Assembly: GCA_016946835.1 (NCBI GenBank)
Contig: JACVTC010000123.1
Span: 90,001 to 154,000, forward strand
Length of the DNA stretch: 64,000 nt
Origin: Neocallimastix lanati (nom. inval.)
Taxonomy: Eukaryota > Neocallimastigomycota > Neocallimastigomycetes > Neocallimastigales > Neocallimastigaceae
Direction: 5' to 3'
Both the position numbers and the translations under genes were made by a program. Shown here one piece after another: positions 26,911 to 49,798 of this stretch. Positions within the stretch are counted from its first letter, which is position 1; each line of letters starts with the position of its first letter. A model generated the notes under the pieces. The model was not told the DNA's origin. It was given only the letters and a program-made list of their open reading frames with translations, and searched no databases.

Positions 26911-26925
26911 TATATTAATTTTTAT

Positions 26926-27478
26926 GTAATTCAAATATTATATATTACTATTTCATATTAAAATTTTAAATAAATTTTTGCAATCGAATTTCCGATGTTT
27001 TATATATATATATATTTCTATTTTATTTAGAACAAATCGATTATTTTTATTAAAAAATAAAAAAACATAATAAATATACACAGAACTTTTTATTAATTTG
27101 ATTATTTATTATCATTCATTTATTTCTTTAGTTATCATATAATATTTTTACTAAACCAAATATTAATAAATACATAAAAATCACATTAAAAAAAAATAGA
27201 AATAAAAATAAAAAATGAAAATTTTGTATATAATATGAAGACAAGTATATATATATGTAAATAAAAAAAAAAAAAAATTTAAACAGATTCAATAATTTGA
27301 TATTCTCCTTATGTAATATATATTTCTATTTTATTTAGAAAAGATTCATTAGTTTTATTTAATATATATATATAATGTTAAATAAGTACTTAATGAGAAT
27401 ATGATGCTACCAAATAATACTTATTAATAAATATAATATAATATAATTTTAATTATAAGATTATATATTATTTTATTA
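26926..27478. other. AT-rich DNA, no gene seen
   Basis: Low complexity. Short patches such as TTTCTATTTTATTTAGAA recur twice (about 27014 and 27327). Confidence 0.5.
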
Positions 27479-28560
27479 TGTAAAAAAAATATTAGTGAGA
27501 AATTAAAAAGTTTTTAATTTTTTTTTTTTATATAATGTTATTGTATGTTAGAAGAAATTCATATATCAAATATTTAATATTTTTTATAAATATAAAGAAC
27601 AAAAAATAATGAGCTATAAACTATAAACTATAATATAAAATATCAAATATAAAAATATAAAATATAAAATATAAATTTATAAAATATTTATAAAATATAA
27701 AATTTAAAATATAAAGTATAAAATATAAAATATAAAATATAAAATATAAAATATAAAATTATTAAATATTAAATATAGAATATAAAATATAAAATAATAA
27801 AATATAAATAATAAAATATAAAATATAAAATAATAAAATATAAAATATAAATTATAAAATATAAAATATAAAATATAAATTATAAAATATAAAATTTAAA
27901 ATATAAAATATAAAATATAAAATAATAAAATATAAAATATAAAATATAAAATATAAACTAATAAAATATAAAATATAAAATATGAAATATTAAATTTAAA
28001 TATGGAATATAAAATATAAAATATAAAATATAAAATATAAAATATAAGATATAAAATATAAAATAAAATATATAATATATAAAATATAATAAATATATGT
28101 AAAAAAAAAGATCAGTGAGAAATCAAATAATGTTTTTAATTTTTTTTTTTATATAATGTTATTGAAATTTTGAAGAATTCATATATCAAATATTTAATAT
28201 TTTTTATAAATATAAAAAACAAAAAATAATGAACTATAAACTATAATATAAAATAATAAAATATAAAATATAAAATAAAATATAAAATTATAAAATATTT
28301 AAAATATATAAAATTATAAAATTATAAAATATTTAAAATATATAAAATTATAAAATAAAATATAAAATATAAAATATAAAATATAAAATATAAATATAAA
28401 ATATAAATATAAAATATAAAATATAAAATATAAAATATAATATATAAAATATAAAATATAAAATATAAAATATAAAATATAAAATATATAAAATATAAAA
28501 TATTGAAATATAGAAATATAATATATAAAATATAAAATATAAAATAAAATATAAGCATTA
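27479..28560. repeat. AT minisatellite in a duplicated ~620-bp segment
   Basis: Arrays of the ATAAAATATAA type fill 27640-28090 and 28245-28555. Each array is preceded by a near-identical ~160-bp unique lead (27479-27640 and 28098-28245, sharing TTCATATATCAAATATTTAA). The whole thus looks like a tandem segmental duplication. Confidence 0.85.
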
Positions 28561-29131
28561 TAACATTTACATAAAATAAGTTTATTGTATATACGTTTTT
28601 CTATTGATTAATAAATTACTAAATAATTTAAAAAATATTTCTATTTGTTTAATTTTTATATAAAATAATTTACATAATAATTAAAAAAAGATAATGAAGT
28701 AATCTTTAAATTTATTGGTTAATAAGAAATTAGTTTTTTTTACCGTTTTTAGCGGTCAGTTAATAAATTTGGTAATGTTATATTAAAATAGAAAACGGTA
28801 AGTATTTGTACAAGATGATATACCAATATGGAATGAATGGAAAAAAATAATATTTAACTAAACAAAAATATAAAATGTGTGTATTGATATATATAAAGTG
28901 TAATAATAATAATAGTACCGTTTTATATAAAATAAATGACATATGTATACTAATTAAATACATGTATATTAATTACTCAATAAATGGATTATTCATTAAT
29001 AAGTAGTATATATAATTTAAAATATAAATATAAATATTTGGCTCTCTTTAAGGAATATATATTGCTTAAACAACATTCATGATTATTTAATATATAGGAT
29101 GATTATCTTATATATTTTCTTTGTTATTATT

Positions 29132-29164
<33 letters not shown>

Positions 29165-29354
29165 TTGATAATTCATTTATTCATATTAAAAGTATTATAT
29201 TAATATAAAAATTTGGTAGGAATTATTATTAGTACATGCATATATTATATTATCAAGATAAAATATCAGACCCTTTATTATTAAAAGTATTATTATTTAA
29301 TTAACAATTATAATTAGAAGCCATAATATATTTTATAGTATGATAAAAAGGTAT

Positions 29355-29377
29355 CTCTTCCCTGTCTAAAAAAAAAA
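29355..29377 (+). mobile_element. Extremely truncated LINE insertion (tail only)
   Basis: CTCTTCCCTGTCT plus about 10 A's, identical to the 3' end of the LINE at 6822-9224. It is bracketed by a perfect 15-bp direct repeat ATGATAAAAAGGTAT (29340-29354 and 29378-29392). Only 13 non-A bases of the element were copied. Confidence 0.88.
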
Positions 29378-29463
29378 ATGATAAAAAGGTATAATATTAT
29401 ATTTTTTTAATTTTCTCTTGCATGTTTTCTCTAAATTCAAAAAAAAAAAACTCTTTGTAAAAT

Positions 29464-29634
29464 AAAAAAATAACTTATTATTATATCTCTTTGAATTCGT
29501 GTAGTTTTTATATATAGTTAAAGGTATAATTTAAATATAGAAAAAGTAAAAAAAAAAATAAAATAATAAAAAAATAACTTATTATTATATCTCTTTGAAT
29601 TTGTGTAGTTTTCATATATAGGTATAATTTAAAT
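29464..29634. repeat. Direct duplication, ~70-bp unit
   Basis: ATAACTTATTATTATATCTC with its continuation through TTTGAATT and GTGTAGTTT occurs at about 29470 and again at about 29573. Both are followed by the same GGTATAATTTAAATA block. Confidence 0.85.
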
Positions 29635-32600
29635 AAAAAATAATAATAATAATAATAAAGTAAAAAATAAATATTTTAATTGTAAATTTAAGAACTATAA
29701 AATATGAAGAATAATATATAGAATTTAAAAGTATAATATATTCATTAAATCAATATTAAAATATTAATAATATAAAAACATTTTATTTATTAAGAACATA
29801 TTTATATATTTATATATATGATTATTTCATTTAAATATATATATTAAAATTAATTTATGTATTAATTAAAATTAATTTTTTGATATAATAATAATAAAAA
29901 AAAAAAAAAAAATTGAAAAATAAAAAGGTATAGTGAGAGGTAGTAATGAATATACTTTTTCCATTATATATCTATATTTTTAAAAGAAAGTAAAAATAAA
30001 ATTAAACAATTAATAAAATAAAAAAAATAAGACATAATAATTATAGTTAGCTGTTGAATATTAATGTATATTGTAATAAGAATTATTTTCATGTAAAATA
30101 TTTTTTTTTTTTAATTTTAAAATTATATATTTAATAAATTATTTTTATTATTCTTCCGAAAAATCTTATTTAAATAGAAATTTAATTATTAAGTCATTAT
30201 AATTCTTATTTTTTTTTTATTATAAATCAAATTATTTAATTTTCATTTAAAAAAATAATTAGTTCCAAAGGTGATTATTAAAATACTTTTTATTACTAGT
30301 TTAATAAATAGCATTATTAATATTTATCTATATAAATAATACACTGATATTTATAAATGGTTTGTATTTTTTTTTATTTTCATTATTTTTTTGAGTTTAA
30401 ATAATTTTTATAAGTATTTTAGATTTTAAAAGGGTAATATATATGATTTTCATATTCATTTATTATTTATTTAAATAGTAATCTTTTATATATTATATAA
30501 ATCTTTATTTTCATCATATTATAATTAAAAAATTAATAATTTTTTAATGATTAAAATTTATATATATGAAATTCTCTAGAATAATTATAATTTTATTAAT
30601 AAATAATATTAAATAATCAGTTTTGTTTATTTTAAGTGTTTTAATTTTAAAGGTTTAACATGTAAGTAGAAAATAACCTTTAATTTTTATATTTATTTAA
30701 TATAATTCCTTTAACTTATAGTTAATTACTACCTCGAATGAATATACTCATAGTTTAAATGAAGCACTATATAAAAAATTTATAATGAATTAAAAAATGT
30801 TAAATATTTTTATTTATTATTAATATTTTAATAAAATATATATTAATATAGTTAATAATGATATATTAAAATAAAAAACAATTAATTCTAATATACTATA
30901 TATATTGTATATTTATAATTAATTTTATTTTTTAATTAAATCATAAATTGATTTTTTTTTTTATTATTTTATATATTTAGTTTATTATAATTGTATTGAA
31001 TATTATAAAATATTGAATCATAAATATTGAATATTATAAAATTTGAATAATACATTATAATTGTATTAAATACAATATATATTGAATAATAAATTGTAAT
31101 ACAACATAATATACATCATTCTATAATATTATTAAATTTGTTAGTATAATAAATATTAAATTAATATTTTTTGATCATTAATTTAAAAAATATATATGTA
31201 TATAAAAGTAATTAAAAAAAAAATTAATAAATGTTTTAATAAATTTTTTAATAAATATTAATTATTAATTAATAAAATTTAAAATTTTATAATAATTCAT
31301 AAATATTTTTAAAAAATTTACTTTATATAAAAAAAAATATAATTAAAAATTACACCTATTTTTTTTTTATATATATTAATATTAATATTATATGAATAAA
31401 AGGATTGAATTGAATAATTATATTGAATGGAATAATTATAATTATTCAATAAAAACATTTTGTATTATATTAAAAAAGTTATCTGTAAATTTTTTTTAAT
31501 CAAATGTATTGGTATAATATGTTACCAAAAAAGAAATTAGAAAAAAAATATTATCAAATAGGATTAAAAACTATAAAACTATAGTTTTTCGCTCTTTTTT
31601 TGTTTTATACTTTTTTTTATATTAAATAAATTTTAAAGTTGTTTTATTATTTATTTTGTAAATATAAATATAATAAACAAATGTAAATATATTATATATA
31701 GTGTAATTTTAATAATTAATAATTATCATATAAGAAATAAAAGAAGTAAAATCTAAAATAAAAGGAAAAGAAAATTGCTTTTAAATAAATTAAAATAAAA
31801 ATAAAGTAAAATAATAATAATAAAATAAAATATTATATATATATATATATAAAATAATATTTATATAATAATATATAATAATAATAAATTAAGAAATAGA
31901 TTTTATTATAAAACACTTTTTTTTTTTTTTAAAAAAAACTAAAATCAAAATACAAAAATAATAAACATAAATAGTAAAAATTGAACAACAAATAAATAAA
32001 AAAAAAAAGAACAACAAACAACAATAATAATAAAAATATATATATATATATATAATTAAAATTTTCAAAATAAAAAATATATTGTATTTATTTTTTTTTT
32101 TCTCTAAAAGAAAAGCTAATAATATAAATACCTTTTATCCAGAAAAGATATTAAAGTATGTAAAATATGTCTAATATTACAAAGTAAAGCATATCCTTAG
32201 AAGATATTAAAAAATAACTGTAATGAAATTAAAATAAAAATAATTTAATAAAGTTAGTTAAATAGAAAAGTACCAAAAAAAAAAAAAAATTTATTTAAAC
32301 CATTAAAAACTTTTAAAAGTATTAATTTAATATTTGAAAATAAGATACTGTTAAATATTATTAAGAAAGTGAATAATATATATAAATTATATTGGTATAA
32401 TTTATATAAAAATTACTATTGGATATATATAATATATAAAATTTTATTATATAAATATATTTATATAAATTTGTATAATATAAAAAAAAATAGTAAATTT
32501 ATGATAATAATATAAAAAGAAAAATAAATATTTATATATATATATATTATTTATTTATTTGTTTTTTTTTTGAATGAAAATTATAAATAAAAAAATATAC

Positions 32601-32763
32601 ATTTAAATAAAAATATAAAAATTTAAATAATAAATCAAGTTAAATTCAAGTTAGTATATATGTATATATAATTTATTATATAATATTAAAATAATAATAT
32701 ATATTTATATTTATATTATATTATTAAATATCTTAATAATTTTAGAATTTGCTATAATACAAA

Positions 32764-36527
<3,764 letters not shown>

Positions 36528-36586
36528 AAACTTTTAAGGAAAATGAAAATAAAAAAATAAATATTTATTATAGAAGAAAAAGAAAT

Positions 36587-36621
<35 letters not shown>

Positions 36622-37221
36622 ATTAATATATCGCAAGAACAGAATAAATTTTATTATAATTTTTTATTTTTTAATATCTTTATTTAATAAATTAAAAATA
36701 AATAAATAAATATAAATAAATAAATAAACAAATAAATAAATAAATAAACAAATAAATAAGTAAATATAAATAAATAAGTAAATAAATAAATATAAATAAA
36801 TTAAATTAAAATAAATAAATAAATAAATAAATAAATTAATAAATTAATAAATAATAAATTAAATTTGATAAAAATTATATGGAAAATAATATATATAAAT
36901 TTTTATATTATTAAAAAAATTTAAAAATTAATATTTTTAAATAATAGTTTATTTATTAAATTTTTTTATAATTATTTAATTTTTTAATTATGCTATATGG
37001 TTATATATAGTTTCAAATTTATAAATAAAATATAAATTTTAACATACTATAAAATATTTATATAAATATAAATTATACTATTATAATTATTAAAAATTAA
37101 TATCTATATAATTAATAATATTTTAATATACTATTTATTTTAAAATATATATTTATGTAGCTTCAGATATAATTATTTAAAAAAAAAAAAGTTATATAAT
37201 TTATAACAACTTGTTGACTAT
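36528..37221. other. Convergent intergenic region
   Basis: Separates the 3' ends of the Asn-rich gene and the Bzz1-like gene. Contains an A-run (36591-36619) and (AAAT)n. No gene seen. Confidence 0.6.
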
Positions 37222-37307
37222 TTAAGTTGACAAATATTCAACATAAGATTCAGGAATTAATCCTATATTACCAGTTTTTTCATTTTTAACCTTTAAAAAG
37301 TTAATTG

Positions 37308-37351
<44 letters not shown>

Positions 37352-39286
37352 GATAAATTAGTAAATAAGTTTAATTTTTGTACTATATATGTAAATATAG
37401 TATTAATTACCTTTATCCATCCGGGGTCAGAATTTTCAATAAAGGTTACTATATCATCTTGTGTGATAGTTAATTCTTCATCTACTTGACTTTGATAATC
37501 ATATATTACCTTCGCCCGTTTTAAATTACTTAAGAATGATGTATGTCCATTATTTGAAGTAGTATAATTAGGTATGTTTGATATTGACTCTAAGTAATTC
37601 GCTGGTACTAAACCTGTTCCTGATGAACACGATACCTGATTATATATATATATATATATATTACACATTTTTGGGTTAATTTTTTTTATTATTATTATTA
37701 TGTATTAATATTTCTTACCTTAGCCCAGCCATCACCTTTATCTTTTAAATAAACATATATTAAATATTATAAATATACATTATATGGAATTAAATATAAT
37801 TGTTTGTTGAATAATATTAATTTAATATAATTATTTCTATACATTTTATATAAATGCATTTTAAAATATTACCATCTTCTATGATTGTTACTATTTCTCC
37901 AGCACGTAAATCAACTTCATCAGAATTTTGCTTCGTATAATCATAAGCAGCTTTCATTGTTAGTAAACTACTAATATTAAAATCACTTGAACTTGAAAAT
38001 GGATTGACATTATTGGTATCTTTTAAAAAATAATAATTTAATGAATAAATTTAAAAATACTTAAATAAAATAAATTCTATAATGATAACTAATTTTACCA
38101 TCATCGTCATCATCATCTTCCAAGAATGGATTTTTTGCTGAAATTGGTGATTTCATACCTTTTGTTCATTAATTTTTTTTTTTAATTAGAATTATTATAA
38201 TATTATATATATTCGTTAATTATTTTTATTTTTTAAATTTTTATTTTAAAAAATATATAATTATATACTTGAACTGGTAGTTGGAAAAGATGCTATTGTA
38301 TGTGATATTGGCAATGAAACTTAAGGAATTTATATATAAATGATAAATATAAAATATAAAATATTAATTTAGTATTATTTATATTGATTAACTAATATTA
38401 GAATTCAATATATAAATTTATGCATTATTGCTTGAATATTTAAAAATATTTATTTTAAATAGATCGTTCATAATTACTTCTTTCATTTGAACTGGCTGGT
38501 ACTGAACTAACAGAGTTAATGGAATTAATTGAAGTTCTTTTATTTTTTGGTAATTTAACTTTACCACAATTAGGGGGTACATTTAATTCACATTTTGTGT
38601 GACAGAGATAACCACATTCTCTGCATGCTAAACCTTTACCCCAGAGTGATTCTCCACAGAAAGAACATATTGTTTTGTTAATAATTTTTTTATTTTTGAA
38701 ATTATGTGGAACAATAGACGTTTCATCATAACCTATAGCTTCTGTTATAACTTTAATTTGCACTTCACATTTTAACTCTTCTAACTGCAAATGTGCAATC
38801 TCTTTTTTTGCATCGGTAAGTTTTTGTAAAGCTTCATCAGGATCGCCAAATGATGGAGTTGCTTTATAAGTTTGATACATACCGTTAATACCTTCAATTT
38901 CTTTATTTTTAGATGAAATATCATCCTTAAGAATACTTAAATTTTGTTGTAACTTTAATAAAATATTTCTAAGGAAAGTTACAGCATTATCGTCATTTGT
39001 ATATATAGCATCTTTTATTTCACCTAATGAGATAGTTGGAATTCTTTTAATTTCAGGTTGTTTCCAATCTCTTGGTTTATTATATTTAATATATAAATTA
39101 ACATCACTTGGAATATCAATTTGATTATTTCCCTCAATTACTTCTTCATTAGAGCTTTCTATATTTTGATATAATTCATTTTCACTTTCTAGATATTCAT
39201 TACAAATACTTTTATAATATTCCATAACAGATTCATGAAATTCTTGCATACTCTTTATATAATATATATATATATATTTATTTAAC

Positions 39287-39332
<46 letters not shown>

Positions 39333-39673
39333 TTAAAAAATTAAAATAAAACAAAATATAATAACTAATAATATCATTTTGTATCAATATTTACATCAAG
39401 AATATTGTGGATTTCGACATTAATAAATTTTTCATTATATGCATTTGCTACTCTTAAAGATAATATATATATATTCTATTTTAATATTATATTGATATAA
39501 TAAAATTAAATTTGATATAAGCTTAATGTATAATTATTACATAATTATAAATTATGTTTAATTCATTATTATTATTGTTTTAAAAACCTTTTTATTATTC
39601 ATATCGATAATACTTTGTTCTAAATTTCTTTTGGACTTTTAATATAAATTCAAATTCAAATAATAATAAAAAT

Positions 39674-39769
<96 letters not shown>

Positions 39770-41196
39770 GATATTAATAAATTAAATTAATATCAAATAT
39801 GTATTATTCTTATTAATAAATAAATAAATAAATAATAAATAAATAATTAAATAAATAATTAAATAAATAATAATTAAATAATTAAATAAATAATTAAATA
39901 AATAATTAAATAATTAATTAAAAAAAGCTTTCTAATAACGGTGATTTAACCTTTTTATCATCTCCTGTAGAATCTATTTTTTTTTTAAGAGCGTCAGTAT
40001 TACTACATGCTTCACGAAATTTGACTTCATTCTTAATAAATAATTTAATATAAAGAAAAATATGTAATGATGTATATTTTTTGTATATTGTTATTATTTT
40101 GTATATTTTTTATATATTATTATTATTATTATTATGTATATTTTATGTATATTATTATTATTATTATTATTATTACTATTATTATAATTATTTGAATCAT
40201 TAATTATACCTTATCAGTTTCTGCTGACATATTTAATACTTCCGAATTAATTTTTGAATAGTAATCCATATGCTTTTATATTTAATAAGTTTAATTAATA
40301 TTTCAATGTTAGTGTATAGATGAAATAGGATAATTAAAAATACTTTCTTTTATATATATAATTTTAATAATTTTAAAACATTTTTAATATATTAAACTAA
40401 AAAATAATAATAAAATTGGTAATAAATACTTTTTTCCTTAATTCTTCTTTTTTATTAATTTTTGCTTTTATATTATCTGATAAAGTATTTAGTTTTGCTG
40501 CATAGTCGTTTCTTTCTTTTACTGTATCATCAAATTTTTCTATAAACTTATCATATACTTGTTGAAATGTAGAACTATTATGTATTTAAAAATTATAATA
40601 TATTTTTATATTATCATGTTATATTAATATTTTCCCCCTTCTTACTAATTATTGTTTATATTATTATTATATCAATTAAATTTTTTAATATGTACATATT
40701 TGGAATGGTAGATTCACCATTTTGTCCCTTAATACTTCCTATACTTAAACTTAATCCTCTTTTTTCATTTTTTTGAACATATTTTTTTTGTAAATTTTCC
40801 AATTTATGAATATATTCCTTTTCAATACTGAACCTTTCTTTTACCAGTTCACTATAATAAATTGTTTTTATATTGTTTTTAATTTAATTTTAGATATTCA
40901 TATTATGAAAGATATTATATATATTTATATAAAGGATAAAATAAAATGAAATTAATAAAAATAATAATACCAATTATATATAAATTAAAATACAATTATA
41001 TTTTATTTTTACCGAAAATCTTGAATAAAAGCAAGATCTTTATATTAATATATATTATATATATTAATACAAATACATTCTATTAAGTAATTATTGTATA
41101 TGTATAACGCATCATAATTATTAATTATTAATTATTACCATTCAAAAGATAATTATTTACTGACTGTACGTCTTGAAGTTCACTTCCGAAACTCAT
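37222..41196 (-). CDS. BZZ1: Bzz1-type F-BAR / C1 / tandem SH3 protein, 15 exons
   Basis: Exons on the minus strand: 41196-41139, 41037-41013, 40851-40696, 40574-40430, 40272-40210, 40031-39951, 39635-39588, 39475-39395, 39252-38478, 38319-38269, 38158-38099, 38019-37873, 37741-37719, 37635-37411, 37290-37222; 2,007 bp, 668 residues. It starts MSFGSELQDVQS, as Bzz1 does, with an F-BAR helical region to about residue 300 (LRVANAYNEKF, SMQEFHESVMEYYKS). A C1-type zinc finger is at about 403-452 (CSFCGESLWGKGLACREC, CHTKC). The first SH3 domain starts KAAYDYTKQNSDEVDLRAGE, and the second KVIYDYQSQVDEELTITQDD to the C-terminus (GLIPESYVEYL). Bzz1 recruits Las17/WASP at endocytic actin patches. 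A poly-T stretch lies within the last intron. Divergent from the EFCAB5-like gene. Confidence 0.92.
39675..39769. repeat. (AAT)n microsatellite in a Bzz1 intron
   Basis: About 30 uninterrupted AAT units lie in the intron between the exons at 39951-40031 and 39588-39635. Confidence 0.95.
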
Positions 41197-41225
41197 GCTG
41201 ATATATGTTTAACATAAATTTATTG

Positions 41226-41283
<58 letters not shown>

Positions 41284-41526
41284 TAATTAATAACTAAATA
41301 ATTAAAATACTATGAATTAAATTAATTATTATTAAAATATAAAAGTTTAATAATTATTATTTTAAGTTAAATTGAATTTTTTTTATTCGTTTTACTTTTT
41401 CTTGTACAATAAAAATATTATTTATATATATATTTTTTGATGGTTATAAAAAAAAAAAAAAATAAAATAAAAATAAAAGTTTAGTATTATTAAAAATGAA
41501 TATTTTTTATCTTTTTTACTTTTTTT

Positions 41527-41563
<37 letters not shown>

Positions 41564-41738
41564 TAAAATAAGATTATATATATATACTATTACTATTATA
41601 AGACATGGTTCATTATTTCAAGACTAATTTTTAATTTTCCTTTTATATTTTTTCGGACTTTTAATAAACTTATGCCTTAATGAACAAAAATGATTTCTAT
41701 ATTTATTATTTAACAAAGTGATTTATATAGAACTTGAG

Positions 41739-41769
<31 letters not shown>

Positions 41770-42146
41770 TATTTTCTACTTTAAAGTTATAAATATATTA
41801 AAAATATAATATTTAAGATTATAAAAACTTTAATTGATAAAATTTTAAAAAGTAAGATATAATAAAATAATATTAAATATATTTAAATTTTTTTTCGAAA
41901 AAAAAAAAAAAAGAAAAAGAAAAAAAGAAAATATATAGTAAAATTTACTATGAAATTAATAACTGAAAAGAAAATATAATAATTTTCAAAAATTATATTT
42001 TAATATCTACAAAATATATAATACAAATTTATATATTATATATATATAATATATAAATGAATTAAATATATGAATAGTACTATTAAGAAATAAAAGATTA
42101 ATAATACTAGGAAAGAAAGTTAATTTAATTTATTTAATTTTTCGTC
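41197..42146. other. Divergent promoter region, Bzz1-like and EFCAB5-like genes
   Basis: 950 bp of AT-rich DNA with long T-runs (41229-41276, 41522-41562) and GAAAAAAAAAA tracts. It must hold both promoters; no specific site can be named. Confidence 0.55.
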
Positions 42147-48588
<6,442 letters not shown>

Positions 48589-49798
48589 TATATAATTATT
48601 AGCTTATTATTAATTTTTTTTTATGCAATATACATACATTTTAAATAAATTATATGTTTATAATCAATTTTATTAATATTTTTCATTTTGTAATACAAAC
48701 TTAATTTTCTAATATAATATGTAAATGCTATTTTATATAATAAATAGCTTATCATTTAATTATTCATTCATTCATTAGAATATTTTAATATTAATTTTAT
48801 GTAAAATTATATTCAAAATCTAATATAAGAAATAATAATATTAATAAAAAAAATAAATATATTAGAGTAATTTAATAACTTGAATGATAGTTAAATATAG
48901 AAATTTAATATTATATTATATATGCCGTTTTTTTTATTAATTTTATACATATATACAATATAAACTATTTACTATTTAAAGTTTAATGCTAAAAAATTTA
49001 GTATTAAATATTTATATTAATATATAAAAATTTTTAAATTACACAAAAAACAATATTTTATTATAATTATAGTTTTTTTGTTTAAAAAATATTTATTTTA
49101 AATTATTGTGAAGTTAATAAAGTATTTATATAATAAAAGAATATTAGAAAAAAATGATTAATATTATTGAAGTAATTTTAATTTAAAATAAAACATAATA
49201 TAATTAAATTTTATGTAATATTGTTATATTAATATAAAACTTTTGATTTTTAACAGAAGTTAGACATTAAAATAAACGAAAAGAAAAAGTTATAACATAT
49301 AATGAGGATAACAAAAATATGATAAAAATAATTAATTAATTAATTAATTAATTAATAGTAATAATAAAAACATTAATAATAGTAATAAATAAATAAATAA
49401 ATTAATAAATAAATAAATAAAAACTAAGAAAAACAAAAAACAAAAAACAAAAAACAAATTATTATAATAAATAACAAATAAATTTATTAATATATTATAT
49501 ATTTTTTTATGTATTAATTAGTAATTTTATTAAAAAAGTAAATATTTATTTTTATGATTATTTCAATTACATGAATAATTTCGTTCGTCAATTCTTAAAT
49601 TAGATAAATTAAAAACATTTTTAAATATTAAAAAAGGAGCTTTAAACATTTCTATATATTTCTATACATTTCAATCAATCAATCAATCAATCATTCATTT
49701 TTTTTTTTTTTTTTCTTCTTTTTCTAAGAGTATATCAAATATTAATAATAAATAATAAAAAGTTTTGAATAAAATTACCTTAAAAAAAAAATAAAAAG
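48589..49798. other. Intergenic, EFCAB5-like to VPS39
   Basis: AT-rich with (TTAA)n near 49335 and (AATC)n near 49674. No gene seen. Confidence 0.6.

Larger units (their letters stand above)
28561..32763. other. 4.2 kb gene-poor AT desert
   Basis: Besides the mini LINE insertion (29355-29377) and the duplication at 29464-29634, nothing but simple AT sequence was seen. The last part is the upstream region of the 32764 gene. Confidence 0.55.

Noticed and set aside
27600-28560. CRISPR-like or centromeric array
   Set aside because: The repeats are simple AT minisatellites without unique spacers, and no cas-like or centromere evidence is present.
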